Shown in pieces: positions 55,008 to 64,000 of a stretch of 64,000 nucleotides of DNA. Position numbers and translations under genes: made by a program. The notes beneath the pieces are model-generated. The model did not search any database and was not told where the DNA came from. It worked only from the letters and a program-made list of their open reading frames with translations. Source of the DNA: Diphasiastrum complanatum (lineage: Eukaryota > Streptophyta > Lycopodiopsida > Lycopodiales > Lycopodiaceae); assembly GCA_029204225.1 (NCBI GenBank), contig CM055102.1, forward strand, positions 2,862,718 to 2,926,717, read 5' to 3'. Numbering within the stretch: the first letter of the stretch is position 1; each line of letters opens with the position of its first letter.

Positions 55008-56010
55008 AAAGTGTGAACATTACACACACGGATAGGGCTATTGCAACCCCCTACAAATGGTAATATGTTGTCCAATTTTCAGCCTCGGAATGTGATCGGA
55101 TCATCACAAAAAAATTAGCGCCTTCTTCCACACCTGGAAACAAGCAAAAAGAAGTGGATCTTCGCTTTGTAAAATCAGCAAGGGTGCTGATTTTTCAGCC
55201 AAATCAGAAGAATAGAAATTGCTTGTAGATGGGCGCCTTCCTGCAAAGGAGCAAATCTGAAAAATAGGGCAGCAGCGGACGAACGGAAGTAGGATAAACC
55301 TACACGGATGTGGGCGACCTAAAAGAAGTCCCGAAGAAGATAATTAATGGCGCCTTCCTGCAACCTGAAAAATCAGCAAACAACAACCTGATTTTTGGGC
55401 GCCCAAAATCCTGTTATCTTCTTTGATGTGTGGCGCTCATCGTTTGGGAATGCCAAAATTTGTTGCCCAATGTGTAATTTTTTTTCTTATCACCCAACAT
55501 GGCTCATCAAGTTATTAGAATCAACTAGTTTCAAATCTAGTATATTTTGTTGCACCAATTATTGTTGACATTTGATCCCTATCACGTCACATAGCTCAAA
55601 TCTGCTATCTACCATTAAAGATAGTTGTATTTTTGGCCTTTATCACTCGAAATTGTCTATTGAGTGACGAAACCAATAGAATAGTGACTTCAAGACATTG
55701 AAATAGCTTGAATTTGGTACCTATCACTTGGAATAGTTCAAATTTGATGCCTAACGTGTGGTTTTGATGCTGATCACTCGACATGGCTGATCAAGGGATT
55801 AGACTCAACTAGTTTCAAATCTACTATGAATGAGATCTAATGACTTAGAAGATCTAGTAGAAGAGTTAGCAAATGGTTGCTTGTGAGCCTTTGAACGGAA
55901 AAGAGTCAAAAAATGGATCTTCACTCCAAAAAATCAGCAAAAGTGCTGAATTTTTGTTATCCCTCAGTGAAGACAATGTCTTTTGGTAAATCAAGCATAG
56001 AAGATCCATG
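55008..56010 (-). other. Leader of the 54-56 kb LTR element
   Basis: About 1 kb between the primer binding site and the gag-like start. It repeats short phrases, including gcgccttcctgcaa (near 55225 and 55350) and aaaaatcagcaa (near 55370 and 55930). No frame is convincing. Confidence 0.5.
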
Positions 56011-56023
56011 GCTCTGATACCAA
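56011..56023 (-). promoter_or_regulatory. Primer binding site (initiator-Met tRNA)
   Basis: TTGGTATCAGAGC on the minus strand, complementary to initiator tRNA-Met. It sets the minus orientation of the element at 54-56.4 kb. Confidence 0.8.
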
Positions 56024-56423
56024 GTAGGAAATCAAAGTGCCAAGATCCTTCTAACATTCAATCTCCATATACAAGAAGAAGAGGGAGAGGGTTAGGCGCC
56101 CTCAAGGAGAGAGAAAGTAGTAGCAATGCTTGAAAGGGAATGAATTACAAGTGAATAATGGGTACATATAAATAGGCCTTCCAAGGGCCTAGACTCTTCC
56201 AAACCCTAAGTTCTAGAACCTTCCACTAATTATAGGGACCCCCAAAAGTCAAGATAGGGCCTCTTAACATAATTAGACTTTACTTGGACCCACGAGTTAT
56301 TACTAGACCAAAATTGGGTCCAACTTAGCTAAAACTAACTTAACATGGTCTAAATAATAAACCTAACCCATGGTTACACAAGTCTCGACCTTTTGGGTCA
56401 AAGTAACCTATGGGAAACTAACA
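56024..56423 (-). mobile_element. 5' LTR of the 54-56 kb element
   Basis: On the minus strand it starts TGTTAGTTTCCCATAGGTTA (56423) and runs about 400 bp to the primer binding site. The border to the primer site (...TTTCCTACT) is not a typical CA, so the end is approximate. No second copy of this LTR was found in the window. Confidence 0.55.
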
Positions 56424-56442
56424 TTATCATTTATTATTTTCG

Positions 56443-56445
<3 letters not shown>

Positions 56446-56478
<33 letters not shown>

Positions 56479-57012
56479 TATTAATGTCTTTTCCATGCCA
56501 AAAGGCATATAAGACTAATGAGGTACATGTCAAGTGTGTAGTAACCATGGGAGCGCATAGAACGTCTCCAAAATTGAAATAAAGAAAACAACTAGTATCA
56601 ACTAAATAAACAACTAATCATCTGTGATCAAGATGTCAAGTCTGCTGCTGCTGGTGCTGGTGCTGTAGAAAGAAGTATTGCGAGCCGCAACATGAGAAGG
56701 CGCTGGGGCCCGCTGGTGTCGTCTATGAGCATGAGCGCGTGTAGTATGTCTCTGTCTCTGTATATGAGGTCTGGCTATCCTGGCAGTATGGGTAGTACAC
56801 CGTCTTTGATCTCTGTGGGCATGTAGGCGGCTGTCATCCTCGTCGTCGTAGTGGTCATCATCCTCAGGTACTGAGTCACGTGATCTCCGTCTAGTAAAGA
56901 ATGAAGTGATCAATGACTGAGAGGTAAGGTGCTGGGATGTCCCGTGTAGATCTCTCCGCAATATGGACATCTCATGTACCATCAACGCGACAGTTATGAA
57001 CGGATCCACAAG
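56446..57012 (-). mobile_element. LINE-5: ORF2 C terminus, 3' UTR and (CT)n tail
   Basis: The minus frame 57027-56614 reads VALMVHEMSILRRDLHGTSQ, HLTSQSLITSFFTRRRSRDS, then an acidic and a His/Arg-rich tail. QSLITSFF is a PCNA-box match. The 3' UTR ends GTCTTATATGCCTTTTGGCA and TGGAAAAGACATTAATAAAGC, followed by (CT)n on the LINE strand (56446-56475). The element is 5'-truncated at about 57012, where the chromovirus LTR starts. Confidence 0.8.
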
Positions 57013-57014
57013 TA

Positions 57015-57345
57015 ATCTAGAAAGCAAGAAAAGGAGAGACTAAGGTTGCTAAAGGAGAGAGATCCATATCATAAGCTGAGAAATGAAAGTGACACTGGAG
57101 TCCTACTTATACCCAACAGGAAGCCCTAAAAAGGGGTCCAGAGGATAATAGTCAACTGGGAGGGAAAATAGTGCGCCCTCCAAGGTAATATGTCAATAAA
57201 TAATAATAGGGCCCAAGGCCAACCATATAGTCTAAATGTCAGTAAACAATAAAATAGAGGGCCCAAGGCCTGCATATGCATAAAAAGTAAAGGTAAAGTA
57301 GGTGCGACTAGACATGGCGAATGTAAAGAGCCAAGTCCATAACTC
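57015..57345 (-). mobile_element. Chromovirus 3' LTR, copy 2 (truncated)
   Basis: On the minus strand a purine tract TGTCGGGGAGAG leads into TTATGGACTTGGCTC, and the sequence parallels 19015-18640. It is cut at 57015 by the LINE at 56446-57012. It holds the TATA box at 57102-57114. Copy 2 lies in the 21.1-kb FGGY intron and copy 1 in the 23.6-kb one. Confidence 0.65.
57102..57114 (-). promoter_or_regulatory. LTR TATA box, copy 2
   Basis: GGGTATAAGTAGG on the minus strand at the position equivalent to the TATA box of copy 1 (18756-18768). Confidence 0.5.
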
Positions 57346-57395
57346 TCCCCGACACAAAAAAAAGCCCCGCCATGAAATGAAGAGGCAACATAGGA

Positions 57396-58798
57396 TCAAG
57401 CAGCAGGTCCTGGTGTATCTGCAACTGTAACAGAGGAGTCAATAAGTGCAGCAAGAGCACGAGCCTGGTCCGCAAGTAAAGGTGTATGATAAAACACATC
57501 CATAGGCTCCCATGTGGCCTCCTCAACAGGACGACCATCCCATTGTACCAAAAACTGAATCTGCCGCCGGCGCCGACTATGATGAAGACGAACCTGTAGA
57601 ATAGCAGCAGGTAGGAGGGGAAATAACTCTGGATCAGTAGGAAACTCGGCATCACGAAGAGCATCATCCTCAATAGCAGCACATAATAAACTAACATGGA
57701 ATATATCACAGGCCCGTGTCGAAGAAGGAAGCTGCAACCGATATGTCACAGGACTAAGAACCTCCAATATGCGATAAGGTCCATAATAACGTGGTGCAAG
57801 CTTCTCAGTGGAAGCATGGCCCTGAATAAAGTGGTGTCGAGCAAAACCAAGGCGTAGATAAACCATATCCCCACCCTGAAACTGAACATGCCGTCGATGA
57901 CGATCAACAGAAGTCTGGTACCGCTGCTGGACGTGCTGTAGATGTGTGCTAGCCTGAGAAATAAGCTCTCGAGCACTTGATAGAAAAGATGCAAGTGTAA
58001 CAGGTGTATCCTCAGGAGGAAGAGGTATCCCAGGTAACAGGGGTGCATAACCATGAGATAATAAGAAGGGAGAGACACCAGTGCTGGTACTAACTGAGCT
58101 ATTATAGCTATACTCAGCTAAACATAGATGCTGATCCCAGTCCTTCCCTGAAGGAGTAACAAAATGGCGGAGATAATCCTCAAGGATCCGATTAAGGACC
58201 TCAGACTGTCCATCGGCAGTAGAGTGATAAGCAGAACCCATAAAAGACTGAACGTCTAGTATGCGCATAAGCTCTATCCAAAATGTAGGGGTAAACTTAC
58301 TATCCCGATCAGAAAGGATAGTATGAGGAAATCCATGGAGGCGAAAGATCTCTGACAAGAATAAGCGTTCCATTGCTCAGCTGTAATAGTACTACGAGCC
58401 GGTATGAAATGTGCCTACTTCGAAAACCTATCAACCACCGCCATACATGAATCATGACCACGTTGGGTATGGGGAAGGCCGAGAATAAAGTCCATAGAGA
58501 TATCGGTCCACTGGCGATGAGGGATAGGCCAACTCTGAAGCAAACCAACAGACTTAGCACGGGAGTACTTATTGCGGGCACAAAAAGTGCAGTTACGAAT
58601 AAGAATGGCCAGCTCAGACTTCCTGGATGGCCAGTAAAAGTGGTCCTTAAGACGAGCATAAGACTTTTGAAACCCAAAATGGCCACCAATGGGGGAGGAA
58701 TGAGCATCAGACAATAACTGGGGACGAAGAGGCAAGGAGCTAGGCACCCAAAATGATAAAGACGGTGATTGACGATGGAGTAGATCTGGTGTGGACAA
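57396..58798 (-). pseudogene. Chromovirus integrase and chromodomain, copy 2
   Basis: 58798-58415 carries the zinc finger and first core part (GHFGFQKSYARLKDHFYWPS, CARNKYSRAKS, DFILGLPHTQRGHDS). 58373-57396 carries FPHTILSDRDSKFTPTFWIE, GSAYHSTADGQSEVLNRILE, GPYRILEVLSPVTYRLQLPS, FHVSLLCAAIEDDALRD and a complete chromodomain (QIQFLVQWDGRPVEEATWEP). One short break near 58380-58415 separates the two frames. Chromodomains steer chromovirus insertion to marked chromatin. This is the best-preserved integrase C terminus in the window. Confidence 0.88.
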
Positions 58799-58828
58799 GA
58801 AGAAACAGGAGGTGCAGAACTATAAATA

Positions 58829-59523
58829 TCACGAAAGTCGGGACTCAATCTCAACAACAGCGAAAGAACATTTGGATAGTTTGGAAAACAAATGATGGTG
58901 AATGAGTAACTGAAAGACAGACGTGAGATGAGACACATGCTCGTCAAGGGATGTACTAAAAATGAGAATGTCGTCGAAATAAACTAAAACACAATGACCA
59001 AGAAGTGGACGCATAATGTTATTCATAACATTTTGGAATGTAGGAGGACCGTTAGTAACACCAAAAGGAAGCACACGAAACTCATATAAGCCAAGATGGG
59101 TACAAAAAGTAGTCTTATGTTCGTCAAAGGGGTGCATCCTAATCTGGTGATATCCAGAACGAAGGTCTATCTTGGAGAAAATCTGGTAAGTGCCAAGCCG
59201 ATCAAATAGGTCATCCATGTGAGGGATAGGGTACTGGTTACGGATAGTGAGCTTATTGAGGGCACGATAACATCTTTCTTACTAACAAGGAGAACAGGGG
59301 CACCAAAGGGGCTATGGCTGGGAACAATAAGACCCTGGTCTAATAAAGCAGATATCTGAAGCTCAACCTCATCACGCTTAGACTTAGACATACAGTAGGG
59401 AGGACGGGAGGGAGGAGCAGACCCAGGGCGTAAATCAATGTGGTGGTTAACATCACGCAATGGTGGTAGCATCGTAGGTTCTGAAAATACATAAGCATAC
59501 CGATGTAAGAGGTCCGATATCAC
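58829..59523 (-). pseudogene. Chromovirus reverse transcriptase, copy 2; RNase H deleted
   Basis: 59523-59167 holds ALLDQGLIVPSHSPFGAPVL and a damaged LCIDY block. 59218-58829 holds SKIDLRSGYHQIRMHPFDEH, RVLPFGVTNGPPTFQNVMNN, the catalytic VYFDDILIFS and ends CSFAVVEIE. At about 58840 it jumps directly to the integrase N-terminal part (FRDIYSSAPPVSSCPH), so the RT thumb and the whole RNase H domain, present in copy 1, are missing. Confidence 0.85.
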
Positions 59524-59577
59524 CTGAGGAACAGCTGGTGGTGGTGAAATGGCGACTAAAGGAGCTGCTGTAGCACG

Positions 59578-61245
59578 CTATACACATAAGAGAGCCGCAC
59601 AATGAGCCTTAGGTAGGCTACGCATAAACTGTTTTCCATTGATCAACTGATAATCGTCCTGGGAATCGATGCCAACAAGGGAGTGGGTAACTGAATCCTG
59701 CACAAAAGTGAGTGTCAACCATGTCAAATCCAATGTAACGGCACCAAGAGAAGCAAACCAATCAGCACCAAGAATAAGATCATAGAGCTCCATGGGAATA
59801 ATATAAAGATCCGCCTGTCCAGAAAAATTCCCAATGCGGTATGCCAAGCCCTGGAACATCTGAGAGCTAGAGAAAGAATGAGAACTGGCAACCTCAACAT
59901 TGAGAGGCTGTGGTACAGAAATAGGTGAAGCACGGATCCGACTGGAGATGTAACTGCTGATAAAGGAATGTGTGCTGCCTGTATCCACTAAAGCAATATA
60001 TTCCCGTCCAGTAATGCATATGTGCAACCGAATGGAGCGAGGACCAGGACGCCCAATCCAGGTAGCATAAGCAAGCTGGGCATGGCAAGTAGCTGGTAGG
60101 AGGTCAGAAGAAGGCTCAGAAACAGGATCAAGGTCATCGGAGATATGGATATAGATATCAGAATCGTCAGTATCAGTGCCCTCATGATAGAAAACAGCAG
60201 TAGTAGTAAGAGGAGTCTGGCGACAATCACGAGCAAGGTAGTTTGGACTCTTACAACGGAAACAAAGACGTTTTTGTTGAATGTCGACAAACTTTGCGGA
60301 AGTGTAACGGCGGACAAAAGTAGGGCGAGGAATAGGAGGACGTGTGGTAGAAGGAGCAATAGAGGAGGAAGGCAATGTAGGGGGTGGAGTAGAAACTGAG
60401 GGGGGACGAGGGCGGGAAAAACGGGAAAATGGTGTATCAAGGTACTTATGCTGTAGAGTACTAGCAAGGGACATAGCATCAAAAAGAGTATGGGGTCGAA
60501 AAGATGCGACATCATAGCGTAATGCACCTCGAAGTCCTGCAATGTAGCGTGAGATGAGCTCAGCAGGCTATAAGTCTGAAAAGAGGTAAGATAGCTCTGT
60601 GAACTGATCTGTGTAGGAAGCCAGGTCGCTAGTATGAGTGAGATTACAAAAGAGATCATGTTGGCGACTCAGCCACTGAGGGTCAATCATAGCATGGCGA
60701 AGGTCGCGGCGAAAAGATGGCCAGAAATGCATCCCCTCCCGATCAGGATCAGAACGAAAAACCTGCCACCAAGTGGCAGCCCGACCATCTAAATGTAAGG
60801 CGGCTAACTGGATCTTCTGAACATCAATCTTAGGGTAGATCTAGAAATAAGTATCAAGCTTAGCAAACCGATTCTCTAGAAGATTCCCATCAGAGGAACC
60901 AAAATAGGTAGTAAGCTGTATCCGGTCATGGAAATCATGAGCAAAGTGTGGCTCAGGACCTGTCGGACGTGAAAAGGGGTGAAATCCAGGAGGTGGAGGA
61001 GCCGGAATGGGAGGTCCACCAAAGTGGCCGCCAGGATAACTGGATGACGATGGTTTCCCGAGGATAGGCGTCATAGGAGCCTTGGCAGGACCATGAGGCT
61101 GTAATGCGTCAAACTGGGACTGAAATGAGGCAAGATTGGTCATGACAGTACCTAAACGAGAAGAGAGGCTAGAAATAGCAGCGTCCATGGCCTGACGAAT
61201 ATGATCTGTGAATTTTGCATGCTTTGTGCTCCCAAACCACTGCAC
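59578..61245 (-). pseudogene. Chromovirus gag and protease, copy 2
   Basis: Gag starts MQWFGSTKHAKFTDHIRQA at 61245. It runs through HDRIQLTTYFGSSDGNLLEN, a TAG in place of Trp (60841), AALHLDGRAATWWQVFRSDP, a TAG in place of Gln (near 60570), GLRGALRYDVASFRPHTL and a zinc knuckle CFRCKSPNYLARDC whose histidine is Tyr. The protease follows (YIALVDTGSTHSFISSYISS, LILGADWFASLGAV). The stops are of the CAG-to-TAG and TGG-to-TAG kind typical of cytosine-methylation decay. Confidence 0.85.
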
Positions 61246-61614
61246 CTCTTGCCAAACATCTTCACAAGCACTTTATTGATGTCATGTAGATAAAATTGAA
61301 GCTTCATTTCCTGGTCAAGAAATGAGTAAAAACAACTGATATGATAGCTCAAAAACTGTCAAGCTAACAGTTTTCACCAGACTTCTCCATTTTCCTCACT
61401 GTTTGAACTTGACAAACACTCTCTCCTACCACTGAACTCTTAGTAGTGCTCTTTAAAGCACGCTTCAGTGCTTTACAGCTTGCAAAATGCCCAAAATTGG
61501 ACATTTCCTGACTAACTTGCTTCTCCTCGTTCACCTCCTATGAGGGACTATCTCACCTCAGTGTGGAGCCTGTGACAAACCAAATCCACTGAGCAGGCAC
61601 TCAGGATCATAGAA
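61246..61614 (-). other. Chromovirus leader, copy 2
   Basis: About 370 bp between the primer binding site and gag, without a convincing frame. Position and length suit a 5' leader. Confidence 0.55.
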
Positions 61615-61626
61615 GCTCTGATACCG
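61615..61626 (-). promoter_or_regulatory. Chromovirus primer binding site, copy 2
   Basis: CGGTATCAGAGC on the minus strand after ...TTTTTTGACA, one base off the canonical initiator-Met primer site. The sequence to its right should be the 5' LTR, but it does not match the 3' LTR at 57015-57345. Most of the 5' LTR is probably lost. Confidence 0.7.
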
Positions 61627-62092
61627 TGTCAAAAAAGCAACCACGATAAAATATGAAAAGTAGAAGCACAAGCCACTAAGCCACCAAAAGTGGAAAATCA
61701 CATTGAAACTATTAGAGAGAGAAAGTACAATAGACCACAATGGACGCTAGTCAAGATAAAGTAATAGAAACAAAGATAGATTATGTAAAATGAACATTGA
61801 CTTTCTGAGATTTCCACAGGCAACTCATGATCTCCTCACTTGAATGTTCTGAACATACATTAAGCACACTTAAAATTCCTTACAGGATTCCAATATGATT
61901 TATTGTCATCAAGTGTTATCTAGAAGGAGCTTCACTGCTATATATGTTGAGCGTTGATGTCAAGAACACACATAATGGATTTTTGACCAATTTGCACCCT
62001 GTGCACTCATCAAAACTCTTGCAAAAAGCTCCAAACCATCACTTAAACAAACAACAATAACAAAATGGGAAAAGTCAAAACAGGATTTGTAC
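61627..62092 (-). other. Start of the 21.1-kb FGGY intron, 5' LTR not recognised
   Basis: AT-rich sequence between the 62093 exon end and the chromovirus primer site. The LTR counterpart of 57015-57345 is not visible here. Nothing else was recognised. Confidence 0.45.
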
Positions 62093-62249
62093 CGTCAAGC
62101 CATTAGCATTACAATGCTCAACTATGTGGCGTGTTCCATATGCAATGCTCTGAATGGCTGCAAGGTAGAGAACGGCAAGACTCACTTCAGTACTGTCCAG
62201 AGTTAAGCCACAGATTGCTCCTCTGGCTTTTGGATCTGCCAAAGGCGAC
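62093..62249 (-). CDS. FGGY kinase exon (YGTRHIVEHCN)
   Basis: A 157-nt exon beginning with the G that completes the arginine codon, followed by SPLADPKARGAICGLTL. It includes LYLAAIQSIAYGTRHIVEHC and ends in phase 0 at ACG followed by GTACAA. It is the last exon of the compact cluster. The next exon lies 21093 nt away at 40999. Residue matches to the Arabidopsis homologue are dense through this exon. Confidence 0.9.
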
Positions 62250-62463
62250 CTAGACAATTGCCAAGGATCCATATGAATATCCTCATGTACCTTAAAAGAC
62301 ATGGAATATGGCATATTGGCTTGCACACTTAGCAAAAAAAGCTCTCTTTGTTCTTTGCAATTTCTTGAAGACGCAATCTAAGCTCAATCTGCAAAAGCTC
62401 TAGTGCAGACAAATCCTTAAAAGGATTATTACATCTTTGTGCATGAAAATGAACCATTCTTAC

Positions 62464-62584
62464 CTATTTCCATGAAAATCAGGGAGCACATGTAAGTCTT
62501 TTGTCAAAGCACCCAGAAATGGGACTGCTGGATCAGCTGCGAGTTTTTCTAATATACCATTTAGGAGCTCAAAGATTGAAATTC
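62464..62584 (-). CDS. FGGY kinase exon (FELLNG...PDFHGNR)
   Basis: A 121-nt exon encoding RISIFELLNGILEKLA, then a stretch ending LHVLPDFHGNR, with the final arginine codon split over the next intron. The acceptor is GATGGTAG and the donor is GTAAGA. PDFHGNRSP is a strongly conserved signature in this family. The intron before it is only 126 nt, in sharp contrast with the giant introns downstream. Confidence 0.9.
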
Positions 62585-62710
62585 CTACCATCCACCAGAA
62601 ACAGATCGTAATAAGAATGCTATAGATACAAACTGTTGTGTCTACGTAGATTTACTAGCATTCTCAACTAATTGTGCAAATTTTTCATCCATTTGTATAA
62701 TGCAACTTAC

Positions 62711-62830
62711 TCTGCGAAGCTGCACGGTTTGCAAGCAGTGGAGCTGCTGCATGGTTTTCAATGATATGATCCAAGAGAGCACCAGTAGCACTTTGGCCGC
62801 CTTCTGTCAGCCAAAATCCAGGCACCATTG
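62711..62830 (-). CDS. FGGY kinase exon (LTEGGQSATGALLDH)
   Basis: A 120-nt exon with acceptor TTTTTGCAG and donor GTAAGT. Joined to the previous exon it reads WSAMVPGFWLTEGGQSATG, then ALLDHIIENHAAAP. The LTEGGQSATG stretch is part of the nucleotide-binding region of plant FGGY kinases. It enters in phase 1 and leaves in phase 1, so the reading frame stays intact into the exon at 62584. Confidence 0.9.
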
Positions 62831-63018
62831 CTGCAAAAACACAATTTTAGGGGACTTAATAACCACTAAGAGTATTGTTTTCAAAACTAAAGGTAAACTA
62901 ATATTGAGTGTTTTTTGAACAGCTGTGCTTACCATAAAGAAAGGCATCACCTCTTTCAACTGAAACAGAATTCTCTGGCAAAAACTCCCAGCATACTGAT
63001 GTAAAGAACATATAATAC

Positions 63019-63349
63019 CTGACCAATATGGACCCCAGACCCCAGGAATGAAGAGCCTCTTTTGAGAAACTGCCATATGGCAAGTGGATGTCCCACAAAC
63101 CAGGACCATCCTGTGACATAATGCCACATCTGCATCCAATTTTTCACATGTGACATGTAGCTCGGATGAAGGGACTGATGATACTTGATTTGGGTTCATC
63201 CTTGTCTCTTCATCGTGAGAAAGTGAAAGGTCAGATGCTGCCTGCGTCAGTATAGTTGATCTGTGCACACCTTCCATCACTCCGACTCCACCAGCATGAG
63301 CATCAATCAGTGAAGTTCCAACTGGGGTCCCTTCAAGCAACCCAAGCTC
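63019..63349 (-). CDS. FGGY kinase exon (catalytic DAHAG segment)
   Basis: A 331-nt exon that begins ELGLLEGTPVGTSLIDAHAG right after a TTCTTCAG acceptor and ends in phase 1 at CAG followed by GTATTA. It carries the FGGY catalytic motif (aspartate of DAHAG) and, near its end, VCGTSTCHMAVS and FIPGVWGPYWS. Between them is a poorly conserved loop of about 50 residues rich in Ser, Asp and Glu, longer than I remember in Arabidopsis. No stop or shift is present. An ATG-initiated reading would start at GTPVG, but the upstream codons ELGLLE are part of the family alignment, so the splice start is preferred. Confidence 0.9.
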
Positions 63350-63679
63350 CTGAAGAAAATGTGAAACTTAATAGATTAAGATCAATCAAAATCATGCCAA
63401 AAACCAGATATAGTTGGAAATACTCTAAGGGGTCTAGTCGTGATAAAGAAACTCAATATTTCTCTTTCTGGCAATAAAGGTGTTATGTACCAATATATAT
63501 GCCACCTTGAATCTGTTTAAAGCCAATCTATGTAAAAACAACTCCAAACGTGGCTCTGATAAGGTGAGCACGATAAGATTAAATAACAGCAAAAGCATCT
63601 CCTGTCCAATATTGATCCTATTTCTGAATACTAGAACGGAGTAACAAACTATTAAGCTTCAACAGAAAATAGTTCTTGC

Positions 63680-63741
63680 CTTTGCAGCCAATGCGGTCAG
63701 GCCAGTACCCAGTGGATGACCTGGTGATGCAACGTTTCTTC
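63680..63741 (-). CDS. FGGY kinase exon (GHPLG segment)
   Basis: This 62-nt exon encodes RNVASPGHPLGTGLTALAAK after two nucleotides that complete a glycine codon. It sits behind a TTTTCAG acceptor and ends at AAG followed by GCAAGA, a GC-AG type donor. The exon ends in phase 0, matching the next exon, which starts with GAG. The peptide belongs to the hinge before the second actin-like domain of FGGY kinases. An upstream exon must exist beyond 64000, because the first codon is split. Confidence 0.85.
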
Positions 63742-64000
63742 CTGAAAAGAAGGTCACTTCTGAGAAAGTCATAATCTGTTGCTACAAACCAAACAAAAAT
63801 TGCTAACTAGCATCTTATGTTTGAATCCGCTAAGCTTAAGTTTATATTGATTCAAAGCTCCCGAAGGTACATGTACACTGTAAATTGTTGATCTGCCAAA
63901 TAATAAGACAATCATTTCAGGAAACTTTGATGAAGGTACAGATAAGCGTCAAAGAGTTTAAACTAGACAAAATGGTACGAAATATAAGGAAACTTTGATC
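63742..64000 (-). other. FGGY intron running off the window
   Basis: Non-coding sequence upstream of the 63741 acceptor. No further FGGY exon was recognised before the end of the window. Confidence 0.5.

Larger units (their letters stand above)
17203..63741 (-). other. FGGY-family carbohydrate kinase gene (C-terminal half), transposon-filled introns
   Basis: Seven minus-strand exons join into one open frame of about 330 codons. They match, in order, my memory of the C-terminal half of plant FGGY carbohydrate kinase domain proteins: GHPLG, TPVGTSLIDAHAGG, GTSTCHMAVS, PGVWGPYWSAMVPG, LTEGGQSATGALLDHI, DFHGNRSP, YGTRHIVEHCN, ACGGLSKN, QQHADIVG and LPRENEAVLLGAAVLGAV. Family members are cytosolic ATP-dependent sugar or polyol kinases, and the DAHAG aspartate is the usual catalytic base. 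Every junction keeps phase (1, 2 or 0) with GT-AG or GC-AG borders. Introns from the 5' side are 330, 188, 126, 214, 21093 and 23596 nt. The N-terminal exons and the final exon fall outside the window. No stop or frameshift is seen in the exons, so the gene looks functional. The exact substrate cannot be read from the sequence. Confidence 0.9.

Noticed and set aside
56161-56190. Plus-strand TATAAATAGG as promoter of the 56-kb LTR
   Set aside because: The primer binding site shows that the LTR is on the minus strand, so a plus-strand TATA box does not fit.

Overview
The window is nuclear DNA of a land plant with a very large, retrotransposon-rich genome. A gymnosperm is my best guess, from the huge repeat-filled introns and the mix of Ty3/gypsy, Ty1/copia, L1-type LINE and hAT sequence, but the sequence does not settle this. 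No bacterial operon, rRNA, tRNA or CRISPR array was recognised.

The only host gene I recognise runs on the minus strand across nearly the whole window. It is the C-terminal half of an FGGY-family carbohydrate kinase (the plant homologue of the ribulokinase-like FGGY domain proteins). Seven exons keep one reading frame across every junction: 63680-63741, 63019-63349, 62711-62830, 62464-62584, 62093-62249, 40927-40999 and 17203-17330. Four introns are short (126-330 nt). The next two are 21.1 kb and 23.6 kb, and a further intron runs left from 17202 past the start of the window. The N-terminal exons lie beyond 64000 and the last exon beyond position 1. Almost everything else here is transposon sequence inside these introns.

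The 3' intron (1-17202) holds a copia integrase scrap, a LINE reverse transcriptase, a decayed Tat/Athila-like gypsy pol, a copia element, a LINE 3' end, an ORF1-only LINE derivative, two MITE-like palindromic elements, the 5' end of a gypsy element (LTR, primer binding site, gag), and a large hAT transposase gene (12478-16095). The 23.6-kb intron (17331-40926) holds a chromovirus copy (18.6-22.6 kb), an LTR remnant, AT-rich DNA with a long inverted repeat (26.7-27.4 kb), a Tat-like element with a second RNase H (31.6-37.4 kb), an array of heat-shock-element-like palindromes (37.44-37.98 kb) and an integrase fragment of another Tat-like element. The 21.1-kb intron (41000-62092) holds a cluster of LINEs with (CT)n tails, a chromovirus 3' end, copia fragments, an LTR element with an unfamiliar gag-like gene, and a second copy of the 18.6-kb chromovirus (57.0-61.6 kb).

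Most mobile genes are broken by stops, frameshifts and deletions. The observations I rate highest are: the kinase gene stretched over more than 46 kb; a PCNA-box-like motif at the C terminus of four separate LINE copies; an ORF1-only ('half-LINE') derivative; ten TTCNNGAA palindromes in about 520 bp of retrotransposon DNA; an RNase H placed after the integrase; and a hAT transposase with a C-terminal AT-hook tail.
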